Origin: Phoronis australis
Lineage: Eukaryota > Phoronida > Phoronidae
Length of the DNA: 64,000 bases
Direction of reading: 5' to 3'
Assembly (NCBI GenBank): GCA_002633005.1
Contig: NMRA01000150.1
Coordinates: 136,246-200,245 of the forward strand
Shown here: positions 48,798-60,929 of the stretch, one piece after another
How positions within the stretch are numbered: the stretch's first letter is position 1
How the letters are laid out: each line of letters opens with the position of its first letter
Position numbers and translations under genes: made by a program
The notes under the pieces: model-generated
What the model was told of the DNA's origin: nothing
Database searches by the model: none
Seen by the model: only the letters and a program-made list of their open reading frames with translations

Positions 48798-49511
48798 CGA
48801 AGAAATCAAATAGAGAGCATACAATCAACTACAATAAAGAACAATAGATGGCGCAGCATGACGGACGAGTCATGTCTGTTCCCACATTCTAAAATAGGTG
48901 ACGCTATGTGACAGTCTGCAAAGCAAAGTTATGTTTACAATAAGTATTTGGCCTGGAATTGTACAGTCTACAGAGAGCTATGCCACAGTAGGACACTGCT
49001 GGCTAGGTCAGTCTGGGTCAACTAGGCATAACCAAAACAAAGTTAACTGAAAGCCAGCCAGCTGCGTGCATACGTGACCGAAGGAACAACGGTATCCGAA
49101 AATCTCGAATAATTCAAAAAGTAGACGTCTTAGCGCAAAATGGAAATCATCTTCTGAAAGCCCGTTCAAAACTCTATCTAAAATGGTAGATTGGCCAACA
49201 CGATAGCATTCATGTGACTAGCGAAGAAATCAAATAGAGCATAAAATCAACTACAATAAAGAACAATAGATGGCGCAACATGACGGTCCAGTCTACACTG
49301 GAACAGTGCTGGCTGGGTCAGTCTGGGTCAACTAGGCATAATCAAAACAAAGTGAACTGAAAGCCAGCCAGCTGCGTGCTTTCATATAGGTGACCGAAGG
49401 AACAACGGTATCCGAAAATCTCAAATAATTCAAAAAGTAGACGTCGTAGCGCAAAATGGAAAATATCTTCTGAAAGCCCGTTCAAACTTCTATCTAAAGT
49501 GGTAGTTTGGC
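48798..49511. repeat. Imperfect direct duplication (about 290-400 bp units)
   Basis: GAAGAAATCAAATAGAG, ATAGATGGCGCA, GGTCAGTCTGGGTCAACTAG, GAAAGCCAGCCAGCTGCGTG and GACCGAAGGAACAACGGTAT all occur twice in the same order, first at 48798-49194 and again at 49222-49511. The second copy lacks about 100 bases near the start. Confidence 0.8.
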
Positions 49512-50022
49512 AAAAATCCAAAAATTTTTCGAGAAAACTGAAAATTTGCCGTTTTTTTTTGAAATTCAAAGTCAAATAACTCGAAAACAGTAAGACTGAG
49601 AAATACGCTCTCGCAGACTTTTTGAAAGGCCATACTTCAAGGAATCCACATGCAAAAATTCACGTCATTTACTCTTCCCGTTAAAAATGCGACACCAGAG
49701 CGATTGAAACCGTGTGAACATGCGCCACAGCCGCCATCTTGAAAGTGACTTCCGGTTCAATACTTTTTTATAAAAGCTTATTAAACTCAACAAACACGTG
49801 ACCAGTTTGAAAGTGATTGGTTTACAATTGCGCCCTCTACAGGAGAAAACGTTTTTAGCCATATTTCGGGGTGCGCATGCGCCACGTCCAATATTTCTGC
49901 CATATTTGACCGGAAGTCAACGATTTTCTGCACAATTGTAGCACATGCGTTCTAGTATATTCGTACCGATTTTCAGCCATGTAGGTCGAAAAATGCGGCC
50001 TCTACGAGTATTTGACTGTGAA

Positions 50023-50066
50023 ATCGGATACAAAATGGCCGCCACGTCCGCCATTTTGTATCCGAT
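50023..50066. repeat. Perfect short palindrome, 17-bp arms
   Basis: ATCGGATACAAAATGGC and its exact reverse complement GCCATTTTGTATCCGAT flank a 10-base loop. It lies among other GCCGCCATCTTG/GGAAGT-type motifs (49725-49920). Confidence 0.85.
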
Positions 50067-50285
50067 CATGACCAAAAACAATAGGCTTCTAGGATTTTCC
50101 GATCTACACGTTGTGTGCAAATTTCGTGAAAATCGGATCAAAATTGCGACCTGTAGAGTGCGAACAAAAAAAAAAACTTGACGACAGAGCAACATACTTG
50201 TCGGAATTTGAAGAATTCCGCCTAGTAAAAAGCAAAAATAATATACGCTATAATATAGGTACACAACACACAAATGTATCTATCC

Positions 50286-50318
50286 GTGTGTGTGTGTGTG
50301 TGTGCGTGTGTGTGTGTA
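50286..50318. repeat. GT microsatellite
   Basis: (TG)n with a single CG interruption. Confidence 0.9.
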
Positions 50319-50415
50319 TGTTGTTTCATTGAAAAGTAAGCTGTTCTTCGCCTTAGATAGTTTGTTCAACAAACTTTCGTAGTGTCTACATAAATGTCGT
50401 TCTTCAGATGGCAGC

Positions 50416-50883
50416 AGGCCTTTATGCAGCGTAGGTCCATTTGGACGCCCTAGCACTAATATGGATGCCCTAGCAAAGACGCCTAATGTATCATTTGGAC
50501 ACCTACTATCAATAAGAACCTTTCAAGTTAGGACACACACATTGTAATTTACTAGGAAGCCTATGAAGACTCACAGTGGTGGCTCTTTTTTTAAAGCAGG
50601 AAGAAATATACAAAGTTTATACAATGTTGCTATGCTCACACTTGGTTGATAGCATTGTAAAAGTCTTGGTCTACACAGTTTTTTTTAGTAAAAATGCTCA
50701 CTGCAGAAGGCTGCATTGTAAACTTAGATGTAAAAACCTTGGTCTATGCATTTTTTAAAAAAAAATTGTGTGTTTGGGAGGATTGCTGGGGTTGGGGTGT
50801 TAAGCGTCGGAATCATGGACGCCCTGGAATATTGAGAACCCCATTTTGAACACCCTATTTTCGAAATCCTGGATAAAGGCCTG
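50416..50883. mobile_element. hAT-type non-autonomous element, CAGGCCTTTAT family, copy 2
   Basis: Left end CAGGCCTTTATGCAGCGTAG and inverted right end CAGGCCTTTATCCAGGATTT. A perfect 8-bp duplication GATGGCAG at 50408-50415 and 50884-50891. It is in reverse orientation to the copy at 24734-25222. Size 468 bp. Confidence 0.88.
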
Positions 50884-51204
50884 GATGGCAGTTGAAATAG
50901 TAGATCGCCGAGCTTAAGTGGCATCACGAACACAAATATATGAGTATATATAAAATACACTGTACAAAACATTTCATAATAAAACAGTTGCTGTACTTGG
51001 ACTAGACTTCAGTCATCCAAGGCAAATAAATTTAAAATCATAAACGCTATCGTGTAAGATACATGAAACAAGAACAATGACATAAAACACCAATATAAGG
51101 TGGCATATACAAGAGCGCAATTACAGAAGGAATTGTCATGGAAATTAATGTAGTATAAAACGTAAAATTTAAATAAATACATATGTGTTAAAACATATGG
51201 AAAT

Positions 51205-51787
51205 TATTTATATAACGACAAGGTACGATGGAACCCAGTATCTTGAGAATTTATGTCAAGAGTTTTTATTATTAAAGCTTCGATTAATTTCAAACAAAGA
51301 GTCAGGTTCGAAATACCTGACGATGGTATTGTCAACAATATCTGAACGAGAAATTTTCTGTTTGTGGTGTGTTTGAAAGTGATCTTTAATGAATCCATTT
51401 TGTAAATGCATAGATAAACAGCGAGAAGTGCAAGTTGTATAACCAACATACCTTGAGCAATCAGTGTTTGAACAAATACATTCGTTGTGAGGGCAATTGA
51501 ACTGATAAATCAAGTCAGTTTTGGCTAACACTCGGACAGATTTTGTGCACATATTGTTCATAACAACAAGATCTTAAGTTTGATGGTTTTGGTAGTATAT
51601 GATTAATGAAAGGCTATCTTCTGGCTAAATGGTCTTAACATTATTGTGGATGATCCGTTTTAAAACTCGTTCATATTCAATATAACGTGAATGGAATTGG
51701 TTGCAGTAGAATTGTGTTTTGGTACAACCATCTATTTATTTTAAATGCCTAGGCTTATGTAAGCGGCTGATGAAAAGCTTCATATTC
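51205..51787 (-). mobile_element. Penelope-like element fragment C (3' part, endonuclease region)
   Basis: The - strand open frame at 51561-51256 reads NMCTKSVRVLAKTDLIYQFN and CRYVGYTTCTSRCLSMHLQN. This corresponds to the Penelope GIY-YIG-type endonuclease region, preceded by a Cys/His segment. It matches the 3' part of copy A (54382-54026). The copy stops at about 51787, inside the region between reverse transcriptase and endonuclease, so it is 5'-truncated. Confidence 0.75.
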
Positions 51788-52664
51788 ATTGCACCTAGCA
51801 GACTCCCTTAGAATAAGTGGCAAAAACTCGACACTGGTGTGCAGCAAGAGGCCGAGGGGGGGGCTTTGCGGTGTAAATTAGTAGTGATTGAGAGAGACTG
51901 AGGTGCGCAAAATTGGTGACGACCGAGGACGGCGTTAAACTGGTGACGATCAGAAGAAACGTCCCTTTTATCTGCCACGCATATCATGAGAAAATATTAA
52001 GGATTATCAGTTTCATTTCATCCACAAACAGATTTCACAAGTCAAAGTTTTCACTGTGGTTAAAAAGGTAATCGAACACAGATGTGTTATGTCACCTCAG
52101 TTGCATGAAGACGCGCCAGTGTATCCCTGAGTTAACATCGGGCATTTCAAAGGCTGTGGATGAGAAAGGTTTTAATTGTAAAAAACGGTTGGGTGAATTT
52201 GATGCTGGTAGCATTTGAAATGGCATTCGCTTTCTAGACAATGCCCTTATAATGTTAGTTAATCGTGTCTTCAGCCGCGCAGCACTGTACTATTCGACGC
52301 ATTCCCATCGTTTGCAGTAAGCCTAAACATGTTAAACGACAGCGCTTCTTCAACAATTCAGATGACTACCAGGACGACGAATTGGGATCACGAGTAGATG
52401 AGAAACTACTCATTTTACTATCATGAATTGTCTTTGTAATCTATTTTAGGTAATTGTTCACTCAAACTTTTCATGTTGAAACGGAACTTTCAGTTAATAT
52501 GGAAATAAATGTGTCAGAGCTAACTTGCGTTTCGGTTTGTAACCAGCAGACAATGCATGGATACGTTTAACAAACATAAATACATACTATGTTCTCGTCA
52601 TTGTTCATCACTTTCTACATTGAACTCGTTCCCACATCCATTACTGTTACGTTTAATGCAAAAT
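51788..52664. other. Unassigned sequence
   Basis: A G-run at 51856-51865 and AT-rich sequence. No gene or repeat recognised. Confidence 0.35.
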
Positions 52665-53090
52665 TCGTTAAAATTGAGAAAGCGCATGTTTTGATGGTCG
52701 GGAACCCTCTTTGTGCCTCGAATACGCAAGTCCAGCTTTTTATTGGGAAACGATGCGTTGACAGCGCAAACTCGACATTTTTTATTGAGAAAACACATTT
52801 TTACAAAAGAGAATCAGTTGTCTGCAACGTTTCATGTGCGTCAACAACGCAAACCAGACCCTCTCATTGGAAAGCCCATATTTGTCACCAGGAAGACTCT
52901 TTTTTCACAACGCATCCCGATATTTCAAGTGAGATAGCGCATTTTTGAAAAGATTCCGTCACTCGCCGAAAACGGTTTTTGAGCATCGGCAATGCCAGCC
53001 GAATATTTCATATTGAGAAAGCGCAACTTGGCGGGAACGGTGTTTGTGCGTTGACAACGCACATTTCTTATTGAGAAAGCCAGATTTTCA
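52665..53090. repeat. Degenerate minisatellite, TATTGAGAAAGCGCA-type units
   Basis: ATTGAGAAA or close variants recur at about 52673, 52742, 52783, 52865, 52930, 53009 and 53069, with GTGCGTTGACAACGCA-type segments between. The spacing is irregular (40-80 bases). The open frames here (52589-52948) look like by-products of the repeat. Confidence 0.5.
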
Positions 53091-53133
53091 AAAATCAATC
53101 GCACAGACAATTTGAGTCTCACTGACCTGCAAT

Positions 53134-53514
53134 TATACTGCTATCAAATGACCGAGCCAGCAATGTTGATACTACGACCACTCATCGAAATAATGTACAC
53201 CCACGAAATTCGGACACTAGCGCGGAAATCCAAATTAGTGGAGGTCCGCCAAATTCGGACACAAGAAAAATGATGTTTCGTGAGATTCGTCCAAGAATGA
53301 ATTTTTTCTATTGGAATTAATTTTTATACTGCTATCACATGACCGAGCCAGCAATGTTGATACTACGACCGCTCATAGAAGTAATGTACACCCACGAAAT
53401 TCGGATACTAGCGCGGAAATCCAAATTAGTGGAGGTCCGCCAAATTTGGACACAACAAAAATGATGTTTCGCGAGATTTGTCCAAGAATGAATTTTTTCT
53501 ATTGGAATTAATTT
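53134..53514. repeat. 191-bp tandem duplication
   Basis: Two copies start with TATACTGCTATCA at 53134 and 53325 and end in TTTTTTCTATTGGAATTAAT. They differ at only a handful of positions, so the duplication is recent compared with its surroundings. Confidence 0.9.
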
Positions 53515-53551
53515 TCAGCATCCGAAAATCACGCGACTTTACCGTAGTTTC

Positions 53552-54021
53552 TTGGTACAACCACTTATTTGTTTTAAACACACAGGCTTCTGCAAGCGGC
53601 TAATGAAAAGCTCATATTTTCCACAACAAACTCATTACTGTAACCGTTATTTATCATAATTTGCTTGATGCGATTACACTCAGTGTTAAAGGTTTCCCAG
53701 TCTGAGCAAGCAGAATATACTCTTTTCAAAAAGCTGGTCAAAATAGAGAGCTTACAGTATATCTCAGAGGACATTGGCTGGTTTCATGGAAACAAACACC
53801 ATCATATGTTGGTTTCTTGTATACTGAGGTTTTAATGCCATATTCAGCATAATCAACAAGTGCATCTAAGAACGGAATCTTGTTGCTGACTGGTAATTCA
53901 TGCGTGAATTTTAATACACAATTTTGCTCTAAATCGAGTTTGATCTCCATCAGCTTATCATAGTTGACAATCATAAAAATATCATCAACCTACCTGCAGT
54001 ACATGTTCGGCTTTTCTTGAA
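53552..54021 (-). mobile_element. Penelope-like element fragment B (reverse transcriptase part)
   Basis: The - strand reads KPNMYCR, a TAG stop, then VDDIFMIVNYDKLMEIKL, then FTHELPVSNKIPFLDALVDY and ETSQCPL. These are the C-terminal reverse transcriptase motifs, including the catalytic DD, with the preceding aromatic residue turned into a stop. It abuts the 3' end of copy A at 54021-54024, giving a head-to-tail arrangement. Confidence 0.8.
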
Positions 54022-54023
54022 GG

Positions 54024-55850
54024 TATTACAAAAGATATGATGGAACCCAGTACCTCAGTATGTCAGGAGTTTCGGTTTTTGTTATTAAAGCTTCAAGAAT
54101 TTTTACACGGAAGATATCCAGTTCGAAATACCTAACGATGGTATTGTCAACTATGTCGGAATGGGACATTTGCTTTTTATGGAGTGTTTGAAAGTGATCT
54201 TTAATGGAACCATTTTGCAGATGCATAATTAGACAACCTGCGAGACAAAGTACAAGTTGTTTAGCAAACATATCTTGAACTATCAGTGTTATACATTCAC
54301 TGTGAGAGCAAGTGAATTGATAAATCAAGTCAGTTTTGGCGAACATTTGAACTGACTTTGTGCACATATTGTTTTTCACCATAAGATCTTTAGTTGGTTT
54401 TGGAAATATATAATGAACGAAAGGCTATATTCTGGTTTAACAGTCTTAACATTATTGTGGATGATCCGTTTCAAAACTCGTTCATCTTCAATATAATGTG
54501 AATGGAATTGGTTGCAATAGAATTGTTTTTTGGTACAATCATCTATTTATTTTAAATATCTAGGCTTATGTAAGCGGCTGAAGAAAAGCTTCATATTCTC
54601 ATCAACAAACTTATTACTGTAACCGTTATTAATCATAATTTGCTTGATGCGCTTACACTCCTCAGAGTTAAAGGTTTCTCAATCTGAGCATGCAGAATAT
54701 GCTCTTTTCAAGAAGCTCGTCAGAGCAGAGCGCTTATATTTCAGAGGACATTGGCTGGTTTCATGCAAACAAACCCCCATCATATGTTGGTCTCCTATAC
54801 GCAGAGGTTTTAATGCCAGATTCATCATAATCAACAAGCACGTCTATGAACGGAAGCTCGTTGGTGACTGGTAATTCATGCGTGAATTTTAATACGGAAT
54901 TTTGCTCAAAAGGAAGTTTGATCTCCATCAGCTTATCGTGGTTAACGATCATAAATATATCACCAACATACCTGCAATACATGTTAGGCTTCTCTGGAAG
55001 ACTATCAATAGCCTTAGTTCCAAGGTTACACATGTAAAAGTCAGCAACAGTTGGTCCGAGAGGTGATCCCATTGGTTTGTAATAAATACAACTTGCTGTC
55101 AATGTTTCTAAATGGCACTATTGTCGTATAAAGTAATAGCAAATCTTGTAGTACCTCTTTAGGAATATTTGGAAGAGCCATTGATACACGACTATACATC
55201 GAAGAAATGATGATTTCTACAGTTTCGGCAACAGGGACGTTAGTGAATAGACTTTCAACATCAAGAGATGTGGCATAGGGATTTGGCCATGCATCAATAG
55301 ATTGCAATAAAACTAAAAACTCATCCCGAGATTTGACATTGTTAAGATGCTTCTGGAATTCCTTAAGTTGGATCTGTTTTTGTCCCTTCTGCCTTGAGTT
55401 GGTCTTTAATGTTCTTATTAACATTAACAAAGCCATCTTTCTCAAGGTTTTCAATATCTTGGTATAGTTTTTCAAGTTCAATATTATTTTTGGACAAATC
55501 AAATCGAGGTTTAAGGTGTACGTTCATCGCCAATGACAAAAATTTATGTTCATCTTCTGTAAGTTGATGAGCGGACAAATTCATGTATGTTTTCCGCTCT
55601 TGTGGTTTAACTATAGCACCTTTATATAAATTTTCAAGCTTTTTCATGATCGTGTTTGTTGACTTCATCTGCTCTTTTTCAGCATAAGAGTGGATACATT
55701 GCAAAATTTCATGCATCAAGTGCCCTTTTTGCGTTTTAATTCCTGGCTTCGCAGTAGAGACATTGAAGCTCCTATAGGCACTTCGTACGCCAGAAGATTT
55801 TCGGCGAATTATGCTTCGCACTGACAAAAACATCAATGCTACGTTGTTCT
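54024..55850 (-). mobile_element. Penelope-like retroelement copy A, near full length but disabled
   Basis: Read on the - strand. The N-terminal part (55836-55363) contains NLSAHQLTEDEHKFLSLAMN. A frame shift leads to the reverse transcriptase (55502-55041; ATSLDVESLFTNVPVAETVE), and another shift to MGSPLGPTVADFYMCNL and YCRYVGDIF (55102-54761). The GIY-YIG-type endonuclease region (54382-54026) follows. The catalytic YVDD has become YVGD. Frame shifts occur in at least three places. Reverse transcriptase plus GIY-YIG endonuclease is diagnostic for canonical Penelope-like elements. Confidence 0.9.
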
Positions 55851-56212
55851 AAATACCTTTTGTGCATAGAGGGACACCTTAGGAGGTCGATGATGTATTT
55901 AATTCCTTCCAACTCAAACAAATACTCCTATAAACTTTTTCTTTGAGCAGTCCCTCGTTCAGTTCCCAAAATCGGTAACTCACCATTTTGAACACTGCAC
56001 GCACCAGCCGCCAGGGGATATTACGTCTTTCCACCTGGCGCGCAGTGTTAAAAATGATGAGTTACCAATTTTGGGAACTGAACAAGGGACTGCTCAAAGA
56101 AAAAGTTTTATTAACTGAGTATTTGTTCGAGTTTGAAGGAATTACAAACACCGACGGCCTCCCAAGGTGTCCCTTTGTGAGCAAAAGGTATTTATAACGT
56201 GATGTTTTAGTC
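55830..56212. repeat. Inverted repeat at the 5' side of Penelope copy A
   Basis: The left arm, about 55830-55996 (CTTAGGAGGTCGATGATG, TTTTTCTTTGAGCAGTCCCT, TTCAGTTCCCAAAATCGGTA), is repeated in reverse at about 56037-56212, around a spacer of about 40 bases. The same arms recur at 61064-61330 and 63362-63625. Confidence 0.85.
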
Positions 56213-56659
56213 AAACTCCACTTTTTTGGTCACAGTTAACTTTTTCACCATGGCGCGACAACCACAAAGTATTTCAATTCAACTGAGTTGCGCGAGTCAG
56301 ACAAAATTTGACTTGAGACTGAGCAATGCCTGTGACGTTGGCGCAACACTTGCAAAATAGGATGGGAAGGTATCAGGTGAAATTTGTAACATTTGTGTCC
56401 CTTGGACTTTTTATTCGTCAACATGCGATATTTCACGTAACTTCCTCAAAATGGCACCCCGTAAGAGAAACTTGAGCAACGATTTGTTCAAATTATCTTG
56501 ACTGAATCGTCTCCAGACTTATGGTATGTGTTAATTATAACTCCATGTGCATTATATGCATGTTTCATTGGATTTTATTTCCTGTATTTTGAAATTCGTA
56601 ACTTTTTTCTCCTGTATGCCTGAGCCATCCAGGGCGATGTAATGGCCTACTTTCCACCA
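56213..56659. other. Unassigned sequence between Penelope arms and inverted array
   Basis: AT-rich with no recognisable coding. The right end (56640-56659) adjoins a hammerhead-like sequence motif described in the findings. Confidence 0.35.
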
Positions 56660-57720
56660 CAGGCGTCCTCAGCTTCTGAACGTCCCCAATACATTATATA
56701 TATGCTACAAGGTATGACACTCGGGACAACAAATTCCGCGGGTGCTTCACTTCAGCTGTCCATATCAAACGCAAAACAGGGTTTCAACAAACCATTAGCA
56801 TTCTTCTAATACCATTCATGGTGTCCTGCTCCAGCGAGAATTGCAACAAATTTGCGGTCAAAGCAAAAAACTATTCTGAAAAAGCCCACGCATCGGTCCT
56901 CCATTGACGGTTGGAGATGAAGAGGTCAAGGGACGGTACGGTAATTGCCAATTTGTCACGGAGTGTCACGACATCGATAGCTCCACACTTAGCCGCCAGG
57001 AGAAAAAATACGATTACTTCCATAAACAAATCCCTGACTTGATGCCTGTGAGTTGCGGAGACATCATATAAAAGTTTATCTAATTATCACTGTCTATGAT
57101 TATAGATCATATAAAAAAGGGCACTGATGAAACCAACTTCTAATTCCGCGTTTTCAAATTTTTCGCACTTACCTAGACGATTTCATAACCTTCCATGACA
57201 AATCGGTAATTGCCGTACCATCCCTTGACCTCGAACCGTCAAGGGACGACTGATGCGTCGGCTTTTTGGGAACACGTTTGTGCTTTGACCACGAATTTGT
57301 TGCGATCTCGCTGGAGCAGGGCACCGTGAATGGTATTAGCAGAAAGAACAACTGCTAATGGTTAATTGAAACCCTGTTTTGAGTAAATTTATTGAGTTTT
57401 GTGTTTGATATGGACGGATGACGCACCCATGGAATTCCTTGTCCCAAGTGTCATACCTTGTAGTATTATATGTAGTGTATTGGGGACGATCAGGAGCTGA
57501 AGACGTCTGTGCTTCTGATCATCCCCAATATACTATATATAATACTACAAGGAATGACACTTCAGACTATAAATTCCACAGGTGCTTCACTTCAGCCGTC
57601 CATAGCAAACAATTTCCGTTTATCCGTAACTCATCGGATAATTCCGTACCCTGCGCGTGAGACCAGGGAGTTACTCTGGACAAGCTTTTTGGGAAGATTT
57701 TTGTGCTTTGACCACGAATT
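56660..57720. repeat. Alternating inverted-repeat array (A, A', A units)
   Basis: Unit A at about 56660-56985 (CGTCCTCAGCTTCTGAACGT, CTACAAGGTATGACAC, GTGCTTCACTTCAGCTGTCC, CAGGGTTTCAA, CTGCTCCAGCGAGAATTGC) is repeated inverted at about 57190-57500 and again forward, partially, from 57512. The last two arms form a tight palindrome at 57403-57610 with a 15-base loop. A partial inverted unit also occurs at 60930-61056. No coding recognised. Confidence 0.8.
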
Positions 57721-60700
57721 TCTTGTAAAGCAGACTTTTACCCAATTTCTCATGGTTTGTTTGTGACAGAGACTTTATGATGTGTTAGGCAGCGTTGTGT
57801 GTTTCTCTGTTTCAACGAAAACCCATATTTGTGAACATTGATGTTATACATAAAATAATCTTTCTATTGAAATAAAATTTATATTGAGCACGTCAAAGTG
57901 ATAATCATAACTCACAAAACAGATCCATTCATTTCCGCAAGAGTAATTTAACTACCTGAGAATCGACTCTATAAATTATCAGAAAAATACTTTTGTAAAG
58001 TGTGAATTTGTTAGTTTTATAATTGTTGTCATACCGGTTAGCGCAGTATGCATACGGCCAGTAAGACTTATAAAAAATGTAGAATTTTGAGAGAAAACCA
58101 AAACACGTCTTATCTTGAAAAGAAATTCGGCTGAAACTCCTGTTGTATTACTGCACAGGTTCACTAGTTATGCCTCACGGAGAGTACTTACAATGTACAG
58201 CCAATCTGTACGGCTGAAAGCCTACACAACCAGCTTTCACCAAGGTCCAGATTTGACAGGCCCAGTTCCCGGGTTTGATGTTTTTATGCTGGTGCCATCC
58301 GGGAAACTATCACATGGACGAATCACAGGACAGCACAGGACAAGGACAAGGATTAATAATGTTTACTATTACAAACGCTGAAAACCAAACGCCGCATCAA
58401 ATGCAATACACTAAAAATTAACCAATGAGAATACACCACAAAGAAATGTTTATAAACGTCATACACCACTGGCACTGTTGACATCAAGCTTAAAGACCCT
58501 AAATAACGGCCAAATGACTTTTGAACATGTTAAATATCTGTATCATTGATCGACACAAACATATCATCCCTCCCTTTACTCCTGACATTAGCTAATTGCG
58601 CCAATTACTATCGTACGACCCCATCATGAACCCCATTTAGCGCCGAAAAAAAACTTTAGGTGGCGCTCGTTCTAATCGACGCAAATGACATCATCGTTTG
58701 TACCCAAGACGTATCGAACAGTCCGTTGCCACAGGAAGCTTACCTTATGGTGTGTGGTGCATATTTCAAGTCACAGATTTTCAAAATTACAACTGTTAGA
58801 GACAACCAAGCTCAAATACTATACAACACTTTCTTGACACTTCCACGTGCATGTAATATCCTACAACTCACTGTCCCTTGATAGTTTAGCATTGCCGAAG
58901 ACAGTAGCGCGTTCTCGGTAGGGACCACTTACTCAGTCTAACATTAAATGCTTATTCACAAAGACGTCAGGATTTAACAAACAGATTTAACGAATAGGGT
59001 CCCTGCGTGCATTGGGGGACAGGTTGCAATGAATGGAGATTTATCGGACCCACGGCAACATCCTGGCGGAATGCGTAACGGAGAATTAATTTGTTTGTAG
59101 TCGCTCCATGATAATTACGGGATTATGTTGGGGAGTAAGTCGGCGTTACACATCTTAACGAATCGAAAGGCTCACTCGCAGCATGATGAAAAAGAATGAC
59201 CCGAGACTTTTCGCACTAGGGTTAGAAAAGTATAATACCTTGCAATGGACGGACGTTCAATGAAAAGTACTGCAAAATGGAAGATTAAGAAAATGCATAA
59301 ACAACGTTTGGATGGATTAGCGCCGTGTATGTTCAAGCCAGAGGAATCTGAGTAAAGTGAAACAGAAAGGGAAACTTACCGGCCAATTGTCACGGAACTC
59401 GCTACGGACCGTCATTTGAAGACAAAGGCAATTTACACAAATCATACAAAACTTAACCTGTAACTGACGCAGCTAGCTGCACGCCGATTAGTGAGACCTG
59501 CAGGAAAATCTAAGCAATTGAGGTGGAAACAAAATATTGAGCAAAAAGGACAAAGTTAGCGCTGCGAATAGGTTGCCATATTTAAACTATTGTTCGATTT
59601 GAAAGACCAATTGCGCAAGGCATTTTATACTTTGAAGTCAGGGAAATACGCCGTTCCCATCGACATGCTGACTGCACACTTTTTACAGTGCGTGCCTCCA
59701 AAGTGTACCCAAAGCCGTACTGCCCGACGTTCACGTGCGGGGTTTGTAAGTACACCCTTTCCCGATGTTAATTTCAAAGAATGTGCCACAAGACTCAAGT
59801 TGAATCAGCGCTATCTTATCGTCACATGCATTCGAGTATAAGCAACACCCAAGCACTTAATCGAGCCAAGCCAGAGCAATATTTTATTTAGAACGGCCGC
59901 CGTACTCTTTTGATGTGCGACTTGGGAGGTGTGCACCTCTACGTTCCCACCGCTGGAGTACGTGATACATTGGCTGCAACATGTGAGTGACAGATGACTC
60001 ATATATATGTCATGCGTACTGTCCCAGAAAAGAGCGCTTGAGAATTTGTTGTCGACTTATTTTTACTCTGATGCAAGACAAGTTGTGACCGTCGTTTGGC
60101 AAGTAACAGCCAAGGGTTGTCATCTTTACGTTTGTTTTTTGCGATAAAAATGAGACGTAGGCTACATTCACCCACACCGTTATTGACGACATTTCTGAGC
60201 CACGATCGTATAAAATGGTACCGACCATGTCGCGGTGATTTATTGCCGAGGATGTTGTTAGTGGATAATCAAGACATCTTACGTGAAAAATAAGTATTTT
60301 TTCAACCACAGAGTTCGGTAAGTTTGCCGTTGTCAGATTCAGTATGAAACGTAGCTGTTGTAGGACCTTTTATGTGGGTCCAAATATTTCGAAAATTGGT
60401 TTGTCCTGGGTCGTGAGTGAATCGATAGCAGTCCCTATCTGAGATCTACGCCACTGTTCGATTCGAAGTGTGCTTTGCCTGACACCATTGTTTTGCTTAG
60501 TAATATTGCATTATCAGTCGACATTGATGCCTAACCTCGGCGATGCTTCTAATTGGTGACGTTCCTTGAGCAAACTACTTTGTTTTTTACTGTCCCAGCA
60601 GCCGATCAGGTGCTCACTACAGGTTGTGGTTAGCGCGGTAATGTGTTGCTCGCTCTCAACGATGATGTCAATAGGCCAGCCTACTGTGATTCGTCGAGAG

Positions 60701-60929
60701 AATAAAAGGGGTTTCTGATGGGGGCACATAATATGGGGGACACAAAATGCGTAGTAATTAGTTAGTGGTTGTGTGGAATAAAACGAAACAAAGATATGTT
60801 GCACAAAAGTACATGTATTTAACAAAAGACAGTTGGCTCATTTTAAAGGGACTTTAAGATTAAGTAACAGCTGAAAACCTAAACAAAGTTCGAGGACTCC
60901 TGTTACATGTTGAACCTATGTTTTGTGTA
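57721..60929. other. Mixed dispersed repeats, unassigned
   Basis: About 58610-58700 is an inverted relative of 47805-47895. About 60000-60340 (GTGACCGTCGTTTGGC, GACATCTTACGTGAAAAATA) is related to 36890-37230 inside the CAGGGCTCGACG element, in the same orientation. No exon of BUD31 or any other gene was recognised. Confidence 0.4.

Noticed and set aside
51720-53610. One Penelope copy split by a 1.8-kb insertion (fragments C and B)
   Set aside because: The two fragments overlap by about 65 bases and differ in that overlap, so they are better read as two truncated copies.
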